This document shows positions 52,672-62,615 of a DNA stretch of 64,000 bases, piece after piece. Each line of letters opens with the position of its first letter. Within the stretch, counting starts at the first letter, position 1. Location of the stretch: NCBI RefSeq assembly GCF_900116105.1, contig NZ_FPAC01000004.1, positions 1 through 64,000 of the forward strand, written 5' to 3'. The DNA is from Paenibacillus sp. 453mf (lineage in GTDB: Bacteria; Bacillota; Bacilli; Paenibacillales; Paenibacillaceae). The notes beneath the pieces were generated by a model. The model saw nothing but the letters and a program-made list of their open reading frames with translations, was not told the DNA's origin and did not search any database. A program made the position numbers and the translations under genes.

Positions 52672-53556
52672 CTATATCTTAAAGTTCGAATTCTTCTTTT
52701 TCCCGTACATTATATGATAATCAAACGTAATACTCTGCTGTTTAAGGACTTCCTTCTGCTTGTGTTCTGTAATTCCCCAGGACAGAGGCGTCATATGAAC
52801 CAAGTGGGCCATTTCCTCAGCGTCAAGCTGAAGTGTGTAGCTTACCTTCTCCTCACAAATCATGTGAAAATGACGGGCAAAATGCTGGATTGTACGCTTA
52901 TTATCGTAATCCTCCTGTGCCGTATGCTCATAGAATCGGCTTCTCAGCTCCTGCAAATACCCGCTGCCTGGAATAACCTTAATGACCATGCCGTCATCCG
53001 TCAGCAGCCGGTCGAATTCTTCATAGTTCGAAGGAGACAAGATGTTCAGAATGTGGTCGACAGCATGGCTCTTAAGCGGCGTTCTTGCAAGATCCGCAAC
53101 ACAAAAGAGAGAATCGGAGCTCTGCTTGGCCGCAAGCAGAATCCCTTCCTTGGCAATATCCAGCCCAACACCAATCCATTCATGCCTCGTCATAGAGCCA
53201 AGCTTCTTCTGGAGCTGGATTAACAATGACCCTTCGCCACATCCGGCATCCAGCAGCATATTCGGCGCAGAAGCCCTAGAGTACTGGAGATGATCCGGCA
53301 TGTGATTCATCATTCCGAATGCGATCGCCTCAATCAGCGGTTCAAGCTTACCATCTGCGATCAGCTGTTTGCGCGCACGGAATAATGTGCGATCATATTT
53401 AGTTTTTGCTGCACGCAGCAGCATGTTAATGTAGCCGTATTTCGATATATCAAAGGTATGTCCTTGCGGACAAAACAAGCCTTTTCTTGCCGTAAGCTCC
53501 ATTTCCCCGTTACATACTGGACAACGAAGCAAATTAATAACGTGTGAATTCAGCAT
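52672..53556 (-). CDS. RlmA-type 23S rRNA guanine N1-methyltransferase
   Basis: The product has about 294 residues. The N-terminal zinc finger (LRCPVCNGEMELTARKGLFC, then PQGHTFDISKYGYINML) is diagnostic of the RlmA/TlrB group. A SAM-binding Rossmann fold follows (MLLDAGCGEGSLL; ILNILSPSNYEEFDRLL). It should methylate a G in 23S rRNA helix 35 (position 745 or 748); resistance to tylosin-type macrolides is possible only for the TlrB branch. Two starts, 53577 and 53556, are possible; the shorter fits the family better. Confidence 0.85.
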   Translation of the reverse strand: MLNSHVINLLRCPVCNGEMELTARKGLFCPQGHTFDISKYGYINMLLRAAKTKYDRTLFRARKQLIADGKLEPLIEAIAFGMMNHMPDHLQYSRASAPNMLLDAGCGEGSLLIQLQKKLGSMTRHEWIGVGLDIAKEGILLAAKQSSDSLFCVADLARTPLKSHAVDHILNILSPSNYEEFDRLLTDDGMVIKVIPGSGYLQELRSRFYEHTAQEDYDNKRTIQHFARHFHMICEEKVSYTLQLDAEEMAHLVHMTPLSWGITEHKQKEVLKQQSITFDYHIMYGKKKNSNFKI

Positions 53557-53722
53557 GCTAACACCCCATTCATTCATTTATCGCAGGAATGAAAAAGGCA
53601 CAGAAAAATAAACCCCCGGCTTGTCATTTTTAAAAAACGCCTGGGCTTACTTATAATCTGTACCTCTCATTAACGATAGCGAATGAACTGAATTAGCATA
53701 CGTAGTTCTCCTTAAAATAGAA

Positions 53723-53752
53723 AAATGAGAACAGAAACCTCTGTTCTCATTT
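53723..53752 (-). terminator. Terminator after htpG
   Basis: A perfect 13-bp stem, AAATGAGAACAGA with TCTGTTCTCATTT, encloses an AACC loop. Confidence 0.9.
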
Positions 53753-53784
53753 CATTTTACCGTGGCATGGAGCTGTAGTAAACC

Positions 53785-55671
53785 TTACGCCATCATTTTG
53801 CAGATATCGTTCGTGAACGCGACTGGATCTTCAACCTGAAGACCTTCAATTAACAGCGCCTGGTTGTACAGAACGCTGGTGTATACCGCGAATTTATCTT
53901 GATCATTCTCATATGCCTGCTTCAATGCGCTGAACACATCATGATTCGCATTAATCTCCAGCACTTTGTCGGCTTTGACCTGCTGGCCGTCCGCATTCGG
54001 CATCGCATTCAGCACTTTCTCCATCTCGATGGTAATTTCACCATCGGCGGATAGGCAGACCGGATGGGATTTGAGACGCTTAGAAGCTTTGACACTCTTC
54101 ACTTTGCCGCCCAATAGCTCGTGCATTTTCTCAAACAATTCCTTGTTCTCGGACTCCTTCGCTTCGGCTTCCTCTTCACTGGCATCCGCTTCGAATCCAA
54201 GATCACCACTCGATACAGAACGGAATTCTTTCTCCTGGTAGCTCATCAGCATCTTGATGGCGAATTCATCCACATCGTCTGTGAAATAGAGAATTTCATA
54301 TCCTTTATCCGCAACGAGCTCCGTTTGCGGCAGGCGTTCGATACGCTGTACGGATTCGCCTGTTGCATAGTAAATATACTTCTGATCTTCCGGCATACGG
54401 GAGACGTATTCAGCCAGGCTGACCAGCTTCTGCTCCTTCGAGGAATAGAACAGCAGGAGGTCCTGAAGATCGCCCTTGTTCATGCCGTAATCGTTGTACA
54501 CTCCAAATTTAAGCTGTCTGCCAAACGATTCGTAGAACTTCTCATAATTCTCACGCTCATCCTTCATCATGGACTGGAGTGCAGATTTGATCTTGTTCTT
54601 AATATTCTTTGCAATCAGCTTCAATTGACGATCATGCTGCAGCAGCTCGCGGGAAATGTTCAAGGACAGATCCTCGGAATCGACCATCCCTTTGACAAAG
54701 CTGAAGTAATCCGGCAGCAGGTCCCCGCATTTATCCATAATCAGTACGCCGTTGGAGTAGAGCTCAAGACCTTTCTCATATTCCTTGGTGTAATAGTCGA
54801 ACGGTGTTTTTTCCGGGATAAACAGAATGGCGTTGTACACAACGGCACCATCCGCACTGATATGTACGTGCTTCAGCGGCTTGTCGAAGCCGTAGCGTTT
54901 TTCGAAATAAAAGTTCTCATAGTCTTCATCTGTCAGCTCACTCTTGTTCTTGCGCCAGATCGGAACCATGCTGTTTACGGTTTGCTCTTCGGTAACTTCC
55001 TCAAACTCGTTCTCTGCATCTTCCTTCGGCTTCTGTGTCTTCACGTCCATCTTGATCGGATAACGAATGAAATCGGAATATTTCTTGATGATCGTTCTAA
55101 GACGATACTCCTCAAGGAACTCATCATAAGAATCCTCTTCCGTATTCTCTCTAATGTGAAGAAGGATATCGGTGCCCACACTGTCTTTGTCAGCCGGTTC
55201 AATCGTGTATCCATCTGCGCCCTGAGACTGCCATTTATAGGCCTGATCGCTGCCCCAAGCCTTGGTAATGACGGTAATCTCATCAGCAACCATGAACGCA
55301 GAATAGAAGCCGACCCCGAATTGACCAATAATATTATGGCCGTCCTTCAGCTCATTCTCATTCTTGAACGCAAAAGATCCACTGTTCGCAATGATCCCCA
55401 GGTTGTTCTCCAGCTCCTCCTGAGTCATCCCAATCCCTGTGTCAGAAATGGTGAGCGTGCGGTTTTCTTTATCTGCCGTAATTTTGATGAAATAATCTTC
55501 GTTATTAAAAGTCAGCTGATCCTCTACCAATGCTTTGTAGTACATCTTGTCGATCGCATCACTGGCGTTGGAAATAAGCTCTCTTAGAAAAATTTCCTTT
55601 TGTGTGTAAATAGAATTAACCATCATCTCCAGCAAGCGCTTGGATTCGGCCTTAAACTGCTTTGTTGCCAT
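53785..55671 (-). CDS. htpG: Molecular chaperone HtpG (Hsp90)
   Basis: The start is ATG 55671 after GAAGGGAG; an upstream ATG at 55710 would add 13 residues. The 628-residue Hsp90 has the N-terminal ATP site ([42 protein letters not shown]), the middle domain ([20 protein letters not shown]) and the C-terminal dimer domain. It assists folding under heat or oxidative stress in the cytoplasm. It lies behind a perfect CIRCE element, so HrcA control is predicted. Confidence 0.97.
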   Translation of the reverse strand: MATKQFKAESKRLLEMMVNSIYTQKEIFLRELISNASDAIDKMYYKALVEDQLTFNNEDYFIKITADKENRTLTISDTGIGMTQEELENNLGIIANSGSFAFKNENELKDGHNIIGQFGVGFYSAFMVADEITVITKAWGSDQAYKWQSQGADGYTIEPADKDSVGTDILLHIRENTEEDSYDEFLEEYRLRTIIKKYSDFIRYPIKMDVKTQKPKEDAENEFEEVTEEQTVNSMVPIWRKNKSELTDEDYENFYFEKRYGFDKPLKHVHISADGAVVYNAILFIPEKTPFDYYTKEYEKGLELYSNGVLIMDKCGDLLPDYFSFVKGMVDSEDLSLNISRELLQHDRQLKLIAKNIKNKIKSALQSMMKDERENYEKFYESFGRQLKFGVYNDYGMNKGDLQDLLLFYSSKEQKLVSLAEYVSRMPEDQKYIYYATGESVQRIERLPQTELVADKGYEILYFTDDVDEFAIKMLMSYQEKEFRSVSSGDLGFEADASEEEAEAKESENKELFEKMHELLGGKVKSVKASKRLKSHPVCLSADGEITIEMEKVLNAMPNADGQQVKADKVLEINANHDVFSALKQAYENDQDKFAVYTSVLYNQALLIEGLQVEDPVAFTNDICKMMA

Positions 55672-55714
55672 GATTAGTCTCCCTTCTATTCTATGAGCGT
55701 CGCTGCTCAAATTT

Positions 55715-55741
55715 TTAGCACTCTAAACCTTAGAGTGCTAA
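55715..55741. promoter_or_regulatory. CIRCE operator (HrcA box)
   Basis: TTAGCACTC (55715-55723), nine bases, then GAGTGCTAA (55733-55741) match the CIRCE consensus without a mismatch. It lies 44 bp before the htpG start and just downstream of its promoter. Confidence 0.95.
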
Positions 55742-55751
55742 CTCTTCTACT

Positions 55752-55781
55752 TATATATCATATCCGAAAAATTGATGTCAA
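55752..55781 (-). promoter_or_regulatory. Sigma-A-type promoter of htpG
   Basis: -35 TTGACA (55776-55781) and -10 TATATA (55752-55757) are 18 bp apart on the minus strand. Transcription would start inside or just before the CIRCE element. Confidence 0.7.
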
Positions 55782-55935
55782 GTTTAGATTCAGTTCTTGT
55801 AGTAATCAGCATAATTAATTATCTGAATAAAGCTAATCCGATCATTTTCATCTACTGGATACTGTCAGATTTGTAACCAAATCATGTATTACTTCGTTTA
55901 AAATAGGCTCGATCCTTCATTTAGGAGGTAAATCC

Positions 55936-56361
55936 ATGAAATACATACTTAAGCTTAATATAATGAGTGCTATGTACGCGCTGCTGATCTTCTATCTCGT
56001 TCAAAGTCTCGGTAATTTTTATCGAATTGCGAGGCTTACGAACTGGGAGATGGATATCGTGAATCAAGCAGTTGACTGGAGCAGCCTTGGAGTATCACTG
56101 CTGTTCTCTGCCCTTTTCTGTTACCTAAACGTCAGATGGCTTGGCCTGCGGAAGGCGAATTATTGGACTGTTCTGCTGTGGATACCTTATTTTATCGGCT
56201 TTACTTATGTAATGGTTACGCTGTTTCCCATCACCCATCCTGCCGATGATCCAGGACCCGCTGTAGGACTTATTGTCCTTGGCATGCTGATCTTCTACCC
56301 GTTTTATATAGCAATATTGAACTTGTTCTCATATGTGTTTCAGAGAGTGAAATCTCCATAA
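55936..56361 (+). CDS. Four-helix membrane protein of unknown function
   Basis: The 141-residue protein has four hydrophobic helices (about 8-27, 48-66, 78-97, 108-135). AGGAGG precedes ATG 55936. No family was recognised. It is encoded alone between htpG and the terminator at 56463. Confidence 0.72.
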   Translation: MKYILKLNIMSAMYALLIFYLVQSLGNFYRIARLTNWEMDIVNQAVDWSSLGVSLLFSALFCYLNVRWLGLRKANYWTVLLWIPYFIGFTYVMVTLFPITHPADDPGPAVGLIVLGMLIFYPFYIAILNLFSYVFQRVKSP

Positions 56362-56462
56362 TCTATGAACGAGTCGATTGCCGGAGGTTGGTTTCCGTGC
56401 TCGCTTCATAAAATTCATACTGTCATGCAAGTACGTTACGAAGGGTAGTCTTGGCATCCGCT

Positions 56463-56495
56463 AAAAAAGGACACGATATTCTCGTGTCCTTCGTT
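56463..56495 (-). terminator. Terminator between convergent genes
   Basis: AAGGACACGA pairs with TCGTGTCCTT; T-rich on the minus strand (TTTTTTAG), serving mainly the response-regulator gene. Confidence 0.75.
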
Positions 56496-56514
56496 TCATC
56501 TTCTGCTCGTAAGC

Positions 56515-58092
56515 CTAGCATTCTTTAAGTGCAGCACTCCGATAATCGGAAGGCGACATGCCAACCATCTTCTTGAAGACACGGCTGAAATAATTGGGAT
56601 CCCTGTATCCAATTCTCTGACTAATGTCCTTCAATATATGACTGGGATCTCCGAGCAGCTCCCGAGCTTTTTCGATTCGGATTCCCGTCAAATAATCAAT
56701 GAAGGTAATGCCGCACCTCTCATGAAAAATCTTACTGAAATAATGGGGATTCAGCCCCGCGATATCAGCGACCTCCTCAAGTGACAGCTCCCTGCTGTAG
56801 TGCTCAGCTATATATGCCTTTGCTTTTTCTATACTGCCTCTGTGCTCATCCATATACCATGTGTCCAGCGCTTCCAGTACAATATCAAATTGAAATATAG
56901 CATGCCCGCGTAAATCTTCGACGTCATTTATATCGTGAAATCCGCCAAGCTTAGGGAGAGATATTCCCTTCTCCTTCGCCTGGTTAAGTATTTGAGCAAA
57001 CAGCTTGTGCAGATCATGCTGAACCCTTGCCAGCTGATACCTTGTCATTTCAAGCAGCTCGTTCAAGTACTGCTGAAACATGCCCTTCGCCTCCTCCACG
57101 TTGCCACGTCCTATCATAAGCAGTAACTGCTGCTCACAAGCATGAGGATAAGGGTACGACTCCTCATTCCCTGCGGGCAGATCCTCATAGAAACAGCTGC
57201 AGAAGATACGCGGTTCACTAGAAGCGAGCACAGCCTCGTGATAAGATCTCATCCATCCTTCCCTGCTGAATTTCAGCGTTCCGATGCCCGCGGTCATTCC
57301 GCTTGAAGGAAACATGCGCTGCGCTTCCTGCAACAGGCTCCTAATTAGATGAGCAGCTCTTGAGCGAACAGATATGCCACTTTCATTCCTCAGCCGTTCA
57401 GGAAACAGCAGCAGCGGAAGATGCTGTCCAATAAAAGGTCCTGCATGACAGAATCCATATACTGATATGCGGTTTCGTGCCCATTGCTGGATTCGAGTAA
57501 GCTCTGCTTGCCCGCTCTCCTGATCCACAGTGACCTTCAGTACACAGGCATATCCGGCTGAATCTGCAGGGATGCCTGCTGCTTGCTGCCATTCGGTTAG
57601 CTCTGCGCCAAGTGTCCGTGATTGACAGATAGAGGACACCCAATCTATTTCAAGCAGCGCTTTGGTCTGTTCAACCTGATGCCTCAGCGCATTCATTTGT
57701 GACAGCTCACGTCTCTCCTCATCAATATCCTTCATCACTGCTTGAATCGCACTTACGATTTGCTCTTTCTTGCAGGGCTTTAAGAGGTACTCCTTAACTC
57801 CGTATTTCATGACACAGCGCGCATACTCGAATTCGTCAAAGGCCGAGACCATGATCACCTTCATGTCAGGCAGAAGGTTATACAATACCGATACAGCTTC
57901 AATTCCGTCTGTACCCGGCATCTTAATGTCCATCGTAACCAAATCAGGCAGCAGCCTTTGCGCCATTTCAATGGCCATTCTTCCGTTCTCCGCTTCACCC
58001 ACGACCTCGACATCGGGCAGATTCCTCTCCACGATCATCCTGAGGGCGCTGCGTTCAATCTGTTCATCATCGGCAATAAGCATTTTGAACAT
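56515..58092 (-). CDS. YesN-type response regulator with AraC DNA-binding domain
   Basis: The product has 525 residues. An N-terminal receiver (phospho-acceptor Asp in LVTMDIKMPGTDG, Lys in YLLKPCKKEQI) is followed by a long linker and a C-terminal AraC domain (LSLEEVADIAGLNPHYFSKI; RIGYRDPNYFSRVFKKMVGM). It should activate the neighbouring sugar transporter when phosphorylated by the kinase encoded just upstream. Its start lies inside the kinase gene (26-bp overlap), so synthesis is coupled. Confidence 0.95.
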   Translation of the reverse strand: MFKMLIADDEQIERSALRMIVERNLPDVEVVGEAENGRMAIEMAQRLLPDLVTMDIKMPGTDGIEAVSVLYNLLPDMKVIMVSAFDEFEYARCVMKYGVKEYLLKPCKKEQIVSAIQAVMKDIDEERRELSQMNALRHQVEQTKALLEIDWVSSICQSRTLGAELTEWQQAAGIPADSAGYACVLKVTVDQESGQAELTRIQQWARNRISVYGFCHAGPFIGQHLPLLLFPERLRNESGISVRSRAAHLIRSLLQEAQRMFPSSGMTAGIGTLKFSREGWMRSYHEAVLASSEPRIFCSCFYEDLPAGNEESYPYPHACEQQLLLMIGRGNVEEAKGMFQQYLNELLEMTRYQLARVQHDLHKLFAQILNQAKEKGISLPKLGGFHDINDVEDLRGHAIFQFDIVLEALDTWYMDEHRGSIEKAKAYIAEHYSRELSLEEVADIAGLNPHYFSKIFHERCGITFIDYLTGIRIEKARELLGDPSHILKDISQRIGYRDPNYFSRVFKKMVGMSPSDYRSAALKEC

Positions 58093-59590
58093 AGACGGCT
58101 TTCTCCTCCTTCGCGCAAGGCAGCTTCAACCTTATGATCGTTCCCTGTCCCGGGGCGGATTCAATATCCATGACGTCTTCCCGCTGATAATATAGCTGCA
58201 GCCGTTTCAGCACATTCGTAAGACCAATACCACTAGACGATGGTGGTGAGGACGGACTTTCTGACCAAGACTGCTCTTTCTTTCCTGTATACTCTTCTGC
58301 TGCTTCATCCTCTGGGAACACAGATCGGCCGAGCAGCTTCATTATCTGTTCTTCTCTCATGCCGGCTCCGTTATCCCGAATCTCCACCATGACCAAGCCG
58401 CCGTGTCTATAAATATGCAGTGACAGTTCTCCTCCATCCTCACAAGACTCTATTCCATGTACAAAGCTGTTTTCGATCAGCGGCTGGATCGTCAAGGAAG
58501 GCACCACATAGCCCAGGCAGGACTCATCAATCGTCTCCGAGAAGCGAATCCGCCCTCCGAATCTCATTTGTTGAATGTAAAAATACTCCCTCACAATCGC
58601 GATCTCATCCCTCAGCACCACATCGTGATGCATCTTTTTCAGATTGTACCTCAGCAGTGTCGAAATGGAATCCACCAGGTCACTAGTCTTCTCTGCCCCT
58701 TCCACGTAAGCCATTTTGGATACCATATTGAGTGTATTGAACAGAAAATGCGGATTGATCTGGTTTTGGAGACTTCGAATCTCCATTTTTTTGACGAGCG
58801 CATCAAGCTCTGATTTTTGCTTCATTTCTACCACAAGCTGACGAATATTCGCGCACATCCCGTTAAATGTCTCTGCCAGAAACTGCAGCTCATCCCGACT
58901 GTTCACCTTTATATCGCCTACCTCCAGATTACCGCGTGAAATTTGCTTCGCGGCCGTGGATAATCGGCGAATAGGATTCGTTATCCCTTCGGAGAACCAG
59001 AACGTAAACAGCGTGCATAATAGTGCAGCTGCCAAAAAAGCATACACGGCCATTTTTTGCAGATGTTCATTCTTCGCATTCATCATGTCATAAAAAGTCT
59101 GGTAATTGGACAGCTCGCTGTTGATTAGCGTAAGCGTCGTATCCTGGATGAACCCGGCAGTCCGGTCCGTTTGCGTCATCCGTTCATAGTAAGCGGCCAG
59201 ATCTGTCCCTTGAGCCTGATTGATGGTTTGTCTGCCTTGTTCCAAGAAGCTCGTTATCATATTGCTGTAATTCTTCACGAGCACATAATTCATATCGTTC
59301 TCAATCTCCGCCAGCAGTGTTTCATTCAAGTGTCCAAGCTCATGTGCCTGTCTTTCATAATTCTCAAGCAGCCCCTGATCAGAAGCAGAGCTTTGCACAA
59401 AAGTCTGAATGGAGCCGTTAACCTGCACCGTACGCTGATTGATTTCGTTGAGCAGAAAGAACCGTTTCAATATCTGATCATACTGCGTAAGAGAATTGCT
59501 GTTATTCTGATACAAATACAAGGCAAGAGCAGATAAGAGGACGATCAGCACAGTGAAGAACAGCATCAGCTTTGTTTTGATGTGGATCAT
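58067..59590 (-). CDS. YesM-type sensor histidine kinase
   Basis: This 507-residue membrane kinase has helix 1 (about 7-26), an extracytoplasmic four-helix-like sensor (about 27-185), helix 2 (about 186-205) and a HAMP segment (about 206-258). The His_kinase (PF06580) acceptor region follows (LQNQINPHFLFNTLNMVSKM), then the HATPase domain (LTIQPLIENSFVHGIE, RDNGAGM). It is partner of the YesN-type regulator. It overlaps the binding-protein gene by four bases (ATGA), suggesting that binding protein, kinase and regulator form one sensing unit. Confidence 0.95.
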   Translation of the reverse strand: MIHIKTKLMLFFTVLIVLLSALALYLYQNNSNSLTQYDQILKRFFLLNEINQRTVQVNGSIQTFVQSSASDQGLLENYERQAHELGHLNETLLAEIENDMNYVLVKNYSNMITSFLEQGRQTINQAQGTDLAAYYERMTQTDRTAGFIQDTTLTLINSELSNYQTFYDMMNAKNEHLQKMAVYAFLAAALLCTLFTFWFSEGITNPIRRLSTAAKQISRGNLEVGDIKVNSRDELQFLAETFNGMCANIRQLVVEMKQKSELDALVKKMEIRSLQNQINPHFLFNTLNMVSKMAYVEGAEKTSDLVDSISTLLRYNLKKMHHDVVLRDEIAIVREYFYIQQMRFGGRIRFSETIDESCLGYVVPSLTIQPLIENSFVHGIESCEDGGELSLHIYRHGGLVMVEIRDNGAGMREEQIMKLLGRSVFPEDEAAEEYTGKKEQSWSESPSSPPSSSGIGLTNVLKRLQLYYQREDVMDIESAPGQGTIIRLKLPCAKEEKAVYVQNAYCR

Positions 59591-60606
59591 ATACCTCCGT
59601 TCCCTCCCTTGTACATCGATAGATCTTCCTTTCGAATAATGCGGGCATCCGTGTTATACACACTGACAATCCGCTTGCCTCCCAGATAGTCCAGCATAAG
59701 CTCTACACCCTCCGCTCCCATTTGATAGGGCTTCTGTACAATGGATGCAGAAACAATGCCCTTGTCAATGAGCTCTATCGTTTCCGGAAGGTCATCAAAG
59801 CCGAATACTCGAATATCTTTATGCTCGCTGGCATGCGAATCCTGACTCCTGTCATTCAGCATTTGAGCGATCCCCATCGCATCCAGGGCACTAGTACCGA
59901 CAAACGTATCCAGCGCTTCATGCTCCCTGGACATCGTATACGCTGCGGACGCGGAGCCAATCCGGTCGATGTTCGATTCTTTCATGTCTAGGATACGGAT
60001 ACCATCCTCCCGTTTCACCGCATCCAAAAAGCCGCGGACGCGCTCCTTCAGATTAGCAGCATGGAAGCTGCCGGTGACAATCCCGACGTTTGCGTTCCCG
60101 CCCGTATCCTGAATGAGCGCTTTGCCAGCCATAAATCCTGCCGCGTAATTATCGGTGCCCACATAAGCAAGACGCCGGCTGTCCGGCGCATCGGAATCAA
60201 TGGTGATAACGGGAATCCCTAACTCTATGGCCTGGTCAACAATAGAAACGAACTGCTCTTCATCAAGCCCTTGGGTCAGAATGCCGTCGATCTTTGCGGC
60301 TACCGCCATTTCAATCAGCCGAATTTGCTCGCTGACACTGGCTTCCACCGGGCCAATATACTCGAGCGTGGCATGGTTTTTCTCCGCTGCACTTCTTGCT
60401 CCATGCTCGATCAGGCGCCAATAGGGATTATCAAGCTCCTGTGATATCAGTACCAGATGGATCTCAGGATTATGGGAATGGGTAATGGAAGACATGCCGG
60501 ATTCATAATGAAGCGCTTTCATAAAATGAGTCAAAGATATGGACACCGTCAGTAGAAGCAGCAAGGCAATCAGAATATAATGCGGCCGCAGCCATGACTT
60601 GAGCAA
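59587..60606 (-). CDS. Membrane-anchored periplasmic-binding-protein-type sugar sensor
   Basis: This 339-residue protein has one N-terminal membrane helix (about 10-30) without lipobox. A type I periplasmic binding domain (Peripla_BP_4) follows: LDNPYWRLIEHGARSAAEKN, DGILTQGLDEEQF, IPVITIDSDAPDSRRLAYVG. Such proteins bind a sugar outside the membrane and, when encoded next to a YesM-type kinase, present it to the sensor. Here it overlaps the kinase gene and is separated from the permeases by a terminator, so sensing rather than transport is the likely role. Confidence 0.87.
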   Translation of the reverse strand: MLKSWLRPHYILIALLLLLTVSISLTHFMKALHYESGMSSITHSHNPEIHLVLISQELDNPYWRLIEHGARSAAEKNHATLEYIGPVEASVSEQIRLIEMAVAAKIDGILTQGLDEEQFVSIVDQAIELGIPVITIDSDAPDSRRLAYVGTDNYAAGFMAGKALIQDTGGNANVGIVTGSFHAANLKERVRGFLDAVKREDGIRILDMKESNIDRIGSASAAYTMSREHEALDTFVGTSALDAMGIAQMLNDRSQDSHASEHKDIRVFGFDDLPETIELIDKGIVSASIVQKPYQMGAEGVELMLDYLGGKRIVSVYNTDARIIRKEDLSMYKGGNGGI

Positions 60607-60640
60607 GCGGGAGCCCCCCTTAGCTTGATATGGATCAAAT

Positions 60641-60689
60641 CTAAAAAAGCTCTTACAGAGAGCCGCTTTCTTATCTAATGCGGCTCCCT
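60641..60689 (-). terminator. Terminator after the ABC transporter operon
   Basis: AGAGCCGC-type arm (to 60666) pairs with GCGGCTC (60680-60686); on the minus strand a GAGCTTTTTTAG tail follows. It separates the transporter genes from the sensor genes. Confidence 0.65.
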
Positions 60690-60745
60690 ATGCTGAGCTT
60701 AATCATTTCCATAACAAATCGCAATCCTTGATTTATATGAACAAG

Positions 60746-61567
60746 CTATCCTTTGACAGAACCTGCGAGCAGTCCTCTGATAAAATATCTTCCAAGCAGT
60801 ATATATACAATCAGTGTAGGTAATGCAGCGAGGACCGCTCCTGCCATCTGTACATTCCAATGGACAACCTGACTGCCGGACAAATTCTGCAGCGCCACCA
60901 TGATGGGCTGCTGGCTCTGCGTCGTCAGCGTGACGGCAAACAGGAATTCATTCCAGATGTTCGTGAACTGCCAGATGCCAACGACCACAAAGCTTGTCAC
61001 CGACAGAGGAAGAATGATATGCCTGTATATACCGAGGAACCCTGTACCATCAATCTGCGCCGATTCAATAATCTCATTAGGGATGCTCACGTAGAAATTG
61101 CGAAAGATCAGCGTTGAAATAGGCAGACCATAAATGACATGCACTAAAATAAGTCCCGGCAGTGTATTGTACAGGTGAATCTGCTGCATGAATTGAATCA
61201 GCGGAATTAGAATGCTCTGGTAAGGAATAAACATACCGAACAGAATCAGCGTAAAGATCGTTTCCGAGCCTTTGAACCGCCATTTGGCAAACACATAGCC
61301 ATTCAGCGACCCAAGAAGAGCGGAGAGCACGGTTGCCGGAATGACGAGCAGCATGCTGTTCCACAGATGCGGGGCAAGCCTGGCAAAAGCCTGGCTGTAG
61401 CCGGACAGATCTATTCTTTTTGGGAAGGACCACATTTGATTCAGTGTAATTGCATCAATTGATTTGAAGCTGGTGACAAGTACGACATAGACCGGAACCA
61501 GAAACAGAACGGCAAACACAGCAAGCAGCAAGTAAACGAAAAAGCGGGAAAGTCTTCTCTGTGCCAC
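60746..61567 (-). CDS. Carbohydrate ABC transporter permease, MalG type
   Basis: The 273-residue permease has six membrane helices and the EAA loop that contacts the ATPase (IIESAQIDGTGFLGIYRHII LPLS region, about 185-210). It pairs with the MalF-type permease just upstream (3-bp gap). No ATPase gene is present; such systems usually use a shared MsmX-type ATPase. Confidence 0.93.
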   Translation of the reverse strand: MAQRRLSRFFVYLLLAVFAVLFLVPVYVVLVTSFKSIDAITLNQMWSFPKRIDLSGYSQAFARLAPHLWNSMLLVIPATVLSALLGSLNGYVFAKWRFKGSETIFTLILFGMFIPYQSILIPLIQFMQQIHLYNTLPGLILVHVIYGLPISTLIFRNFYVSIPNEIIESAQIDGTGFLGIYRHIILPLSVTSFVVVGIWQFTNIWNEFLFAVTLTTQSQQPIMVALQNLSGSQVVHWNVQMAGAVLAALPTLIVYILLGRYFIRGLLAGSVKG

Positions 61568-61570
61568 TCT

Positions 61571-62506
61571 CTAGTCCCCCTTTCGACTGGAAATCAGGTA
61601 AGGTACGATGAGGAACGAGACGAACAGCAGCAGCAGGATCGCAATGGCAGATCCATTGCCATAGAAATTGCCGCGGAACGTCGTTTCAAACATATAAACA
61701 CCAGGCATATCGGTGACAAACATCGCTCCAGGGCCAGTCATCGAATAGACGAGGTCAAAGATTTTCAAGGAAATATGCCCAAGAATAATAACGGCGCTGA
61801 CGATTACAGGCCTCAGCAGAGGCAAAATAATGGAGGTGAAAATCTTGCGCTCTGTGGCTCCGTCCACACGTGCAGCTTCGAACAAATCCTCCCCGATCGC
61901 CCGAAGTCCGGCGAGCAGCATCGCCATGGTATAGCCTGCCATCTGCCACACAGCCGCAATGATGACCGCAACCAAAGCTGCCGGAAAACCGAATTCAATC
62001 TGACCCATTTTAAAGAAAGAGAGGATTTCTGTACTCACATACCATTTGGGAGGACTCGATACACCGAGATTTTGCAGCAGAATATTAATTCCCGAAGAAG
62101 GATTCAGCAGCCACTGCCAGACTACCCCGGTTACGATAAAGGAGACTGCCATCGGGAAAATAAAAATGTTGCGGAAGATGCCTTCTCCTTTAATTTTCGA
62201 ATTCACCAGCATCGCGAGCAGCAATCCAATCGCTAAGCACGCGAATATGAAGAGCACTGTAAACATGATGATATTGCGGATGTCAGATTGAAACCGGAAG
62301 TCCTGAAATAGAAAAGCGAAGTTCTTGAGTCCGGCAAAGGATAAATCCTTTACAAGACTATTCCAGTTACTAAGCGATACATAACCCGTCCAGCTGATGA
62401 AACCATATACAAAGATACCGATCGCTATCAGAGAGGGCATGAGCAGCAAGATACCCCATGCGGTATCAGGCACTCTTTTTTTGCGAAGAGTTGATTGTGT
62501 TCCCAT
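61571..62506 (-). CDS. Carbohydrate ABC transporter permease, MalF type
   Basis: The 311-residue permease has six helices and the EAA motif (DLFEAARVDGATERKIFTSI). It forms the membrane channel together with the MalG-type partner for sugars delivered by the lipoprotein encoded upstream. It is the middle gene of the three-gene transporter unit. Confidence 0.93.
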   Translation of the reverse strand: MGTQSTLRKKRVPDTAWGILLLMPSLIAIGIFVYGFISWTGYVSLSNWNSLVKDLSFAGLKNFAFLFQDFRFQSDIRNIIMFTVLFIFACLAIGLLLAMLVNSKIKGEGIFRNIFIFPMAVSFIVTGVVWQWLLNPSSGINILLQNLGVSSPPKWYVSTEILSFFKMGQIEFGFPAALVAVIIAAVWQMAGYTMAMLLAGLRAIGEDLFEAARVDGATERKIFTSIILPLLRPVIVSAVIILGHISLKIFDLVYSMTGPGAMFVTDMPGVYMFETTFRGNFYGNGSAIAILLLLFVSFLIVPYLISSRKGD

Positions 62507-62615
62507 TGAATTCGCTCCTTTTGCTTACGCGATTGGCCGCCAGATTGGCGTCAGCTTCACTTCAAAAACAGCCTCGCCGGATCAAATGAGTCCGGGAGGC
62601 TGTCGAGAGGTCAAA

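Noticed and set aside
53610..53650. Terminator near the RlmA-like gene start
   Set aside because: The CCCCCGGCTT and CGCCTGGGCTT segments do not pair well.
54121..55587. A 488-codon open frame on the plus strand
   Set aside because: It is fully antisense to htpG, has no ribosome binding site and reads as a mirror of htpG codon use.
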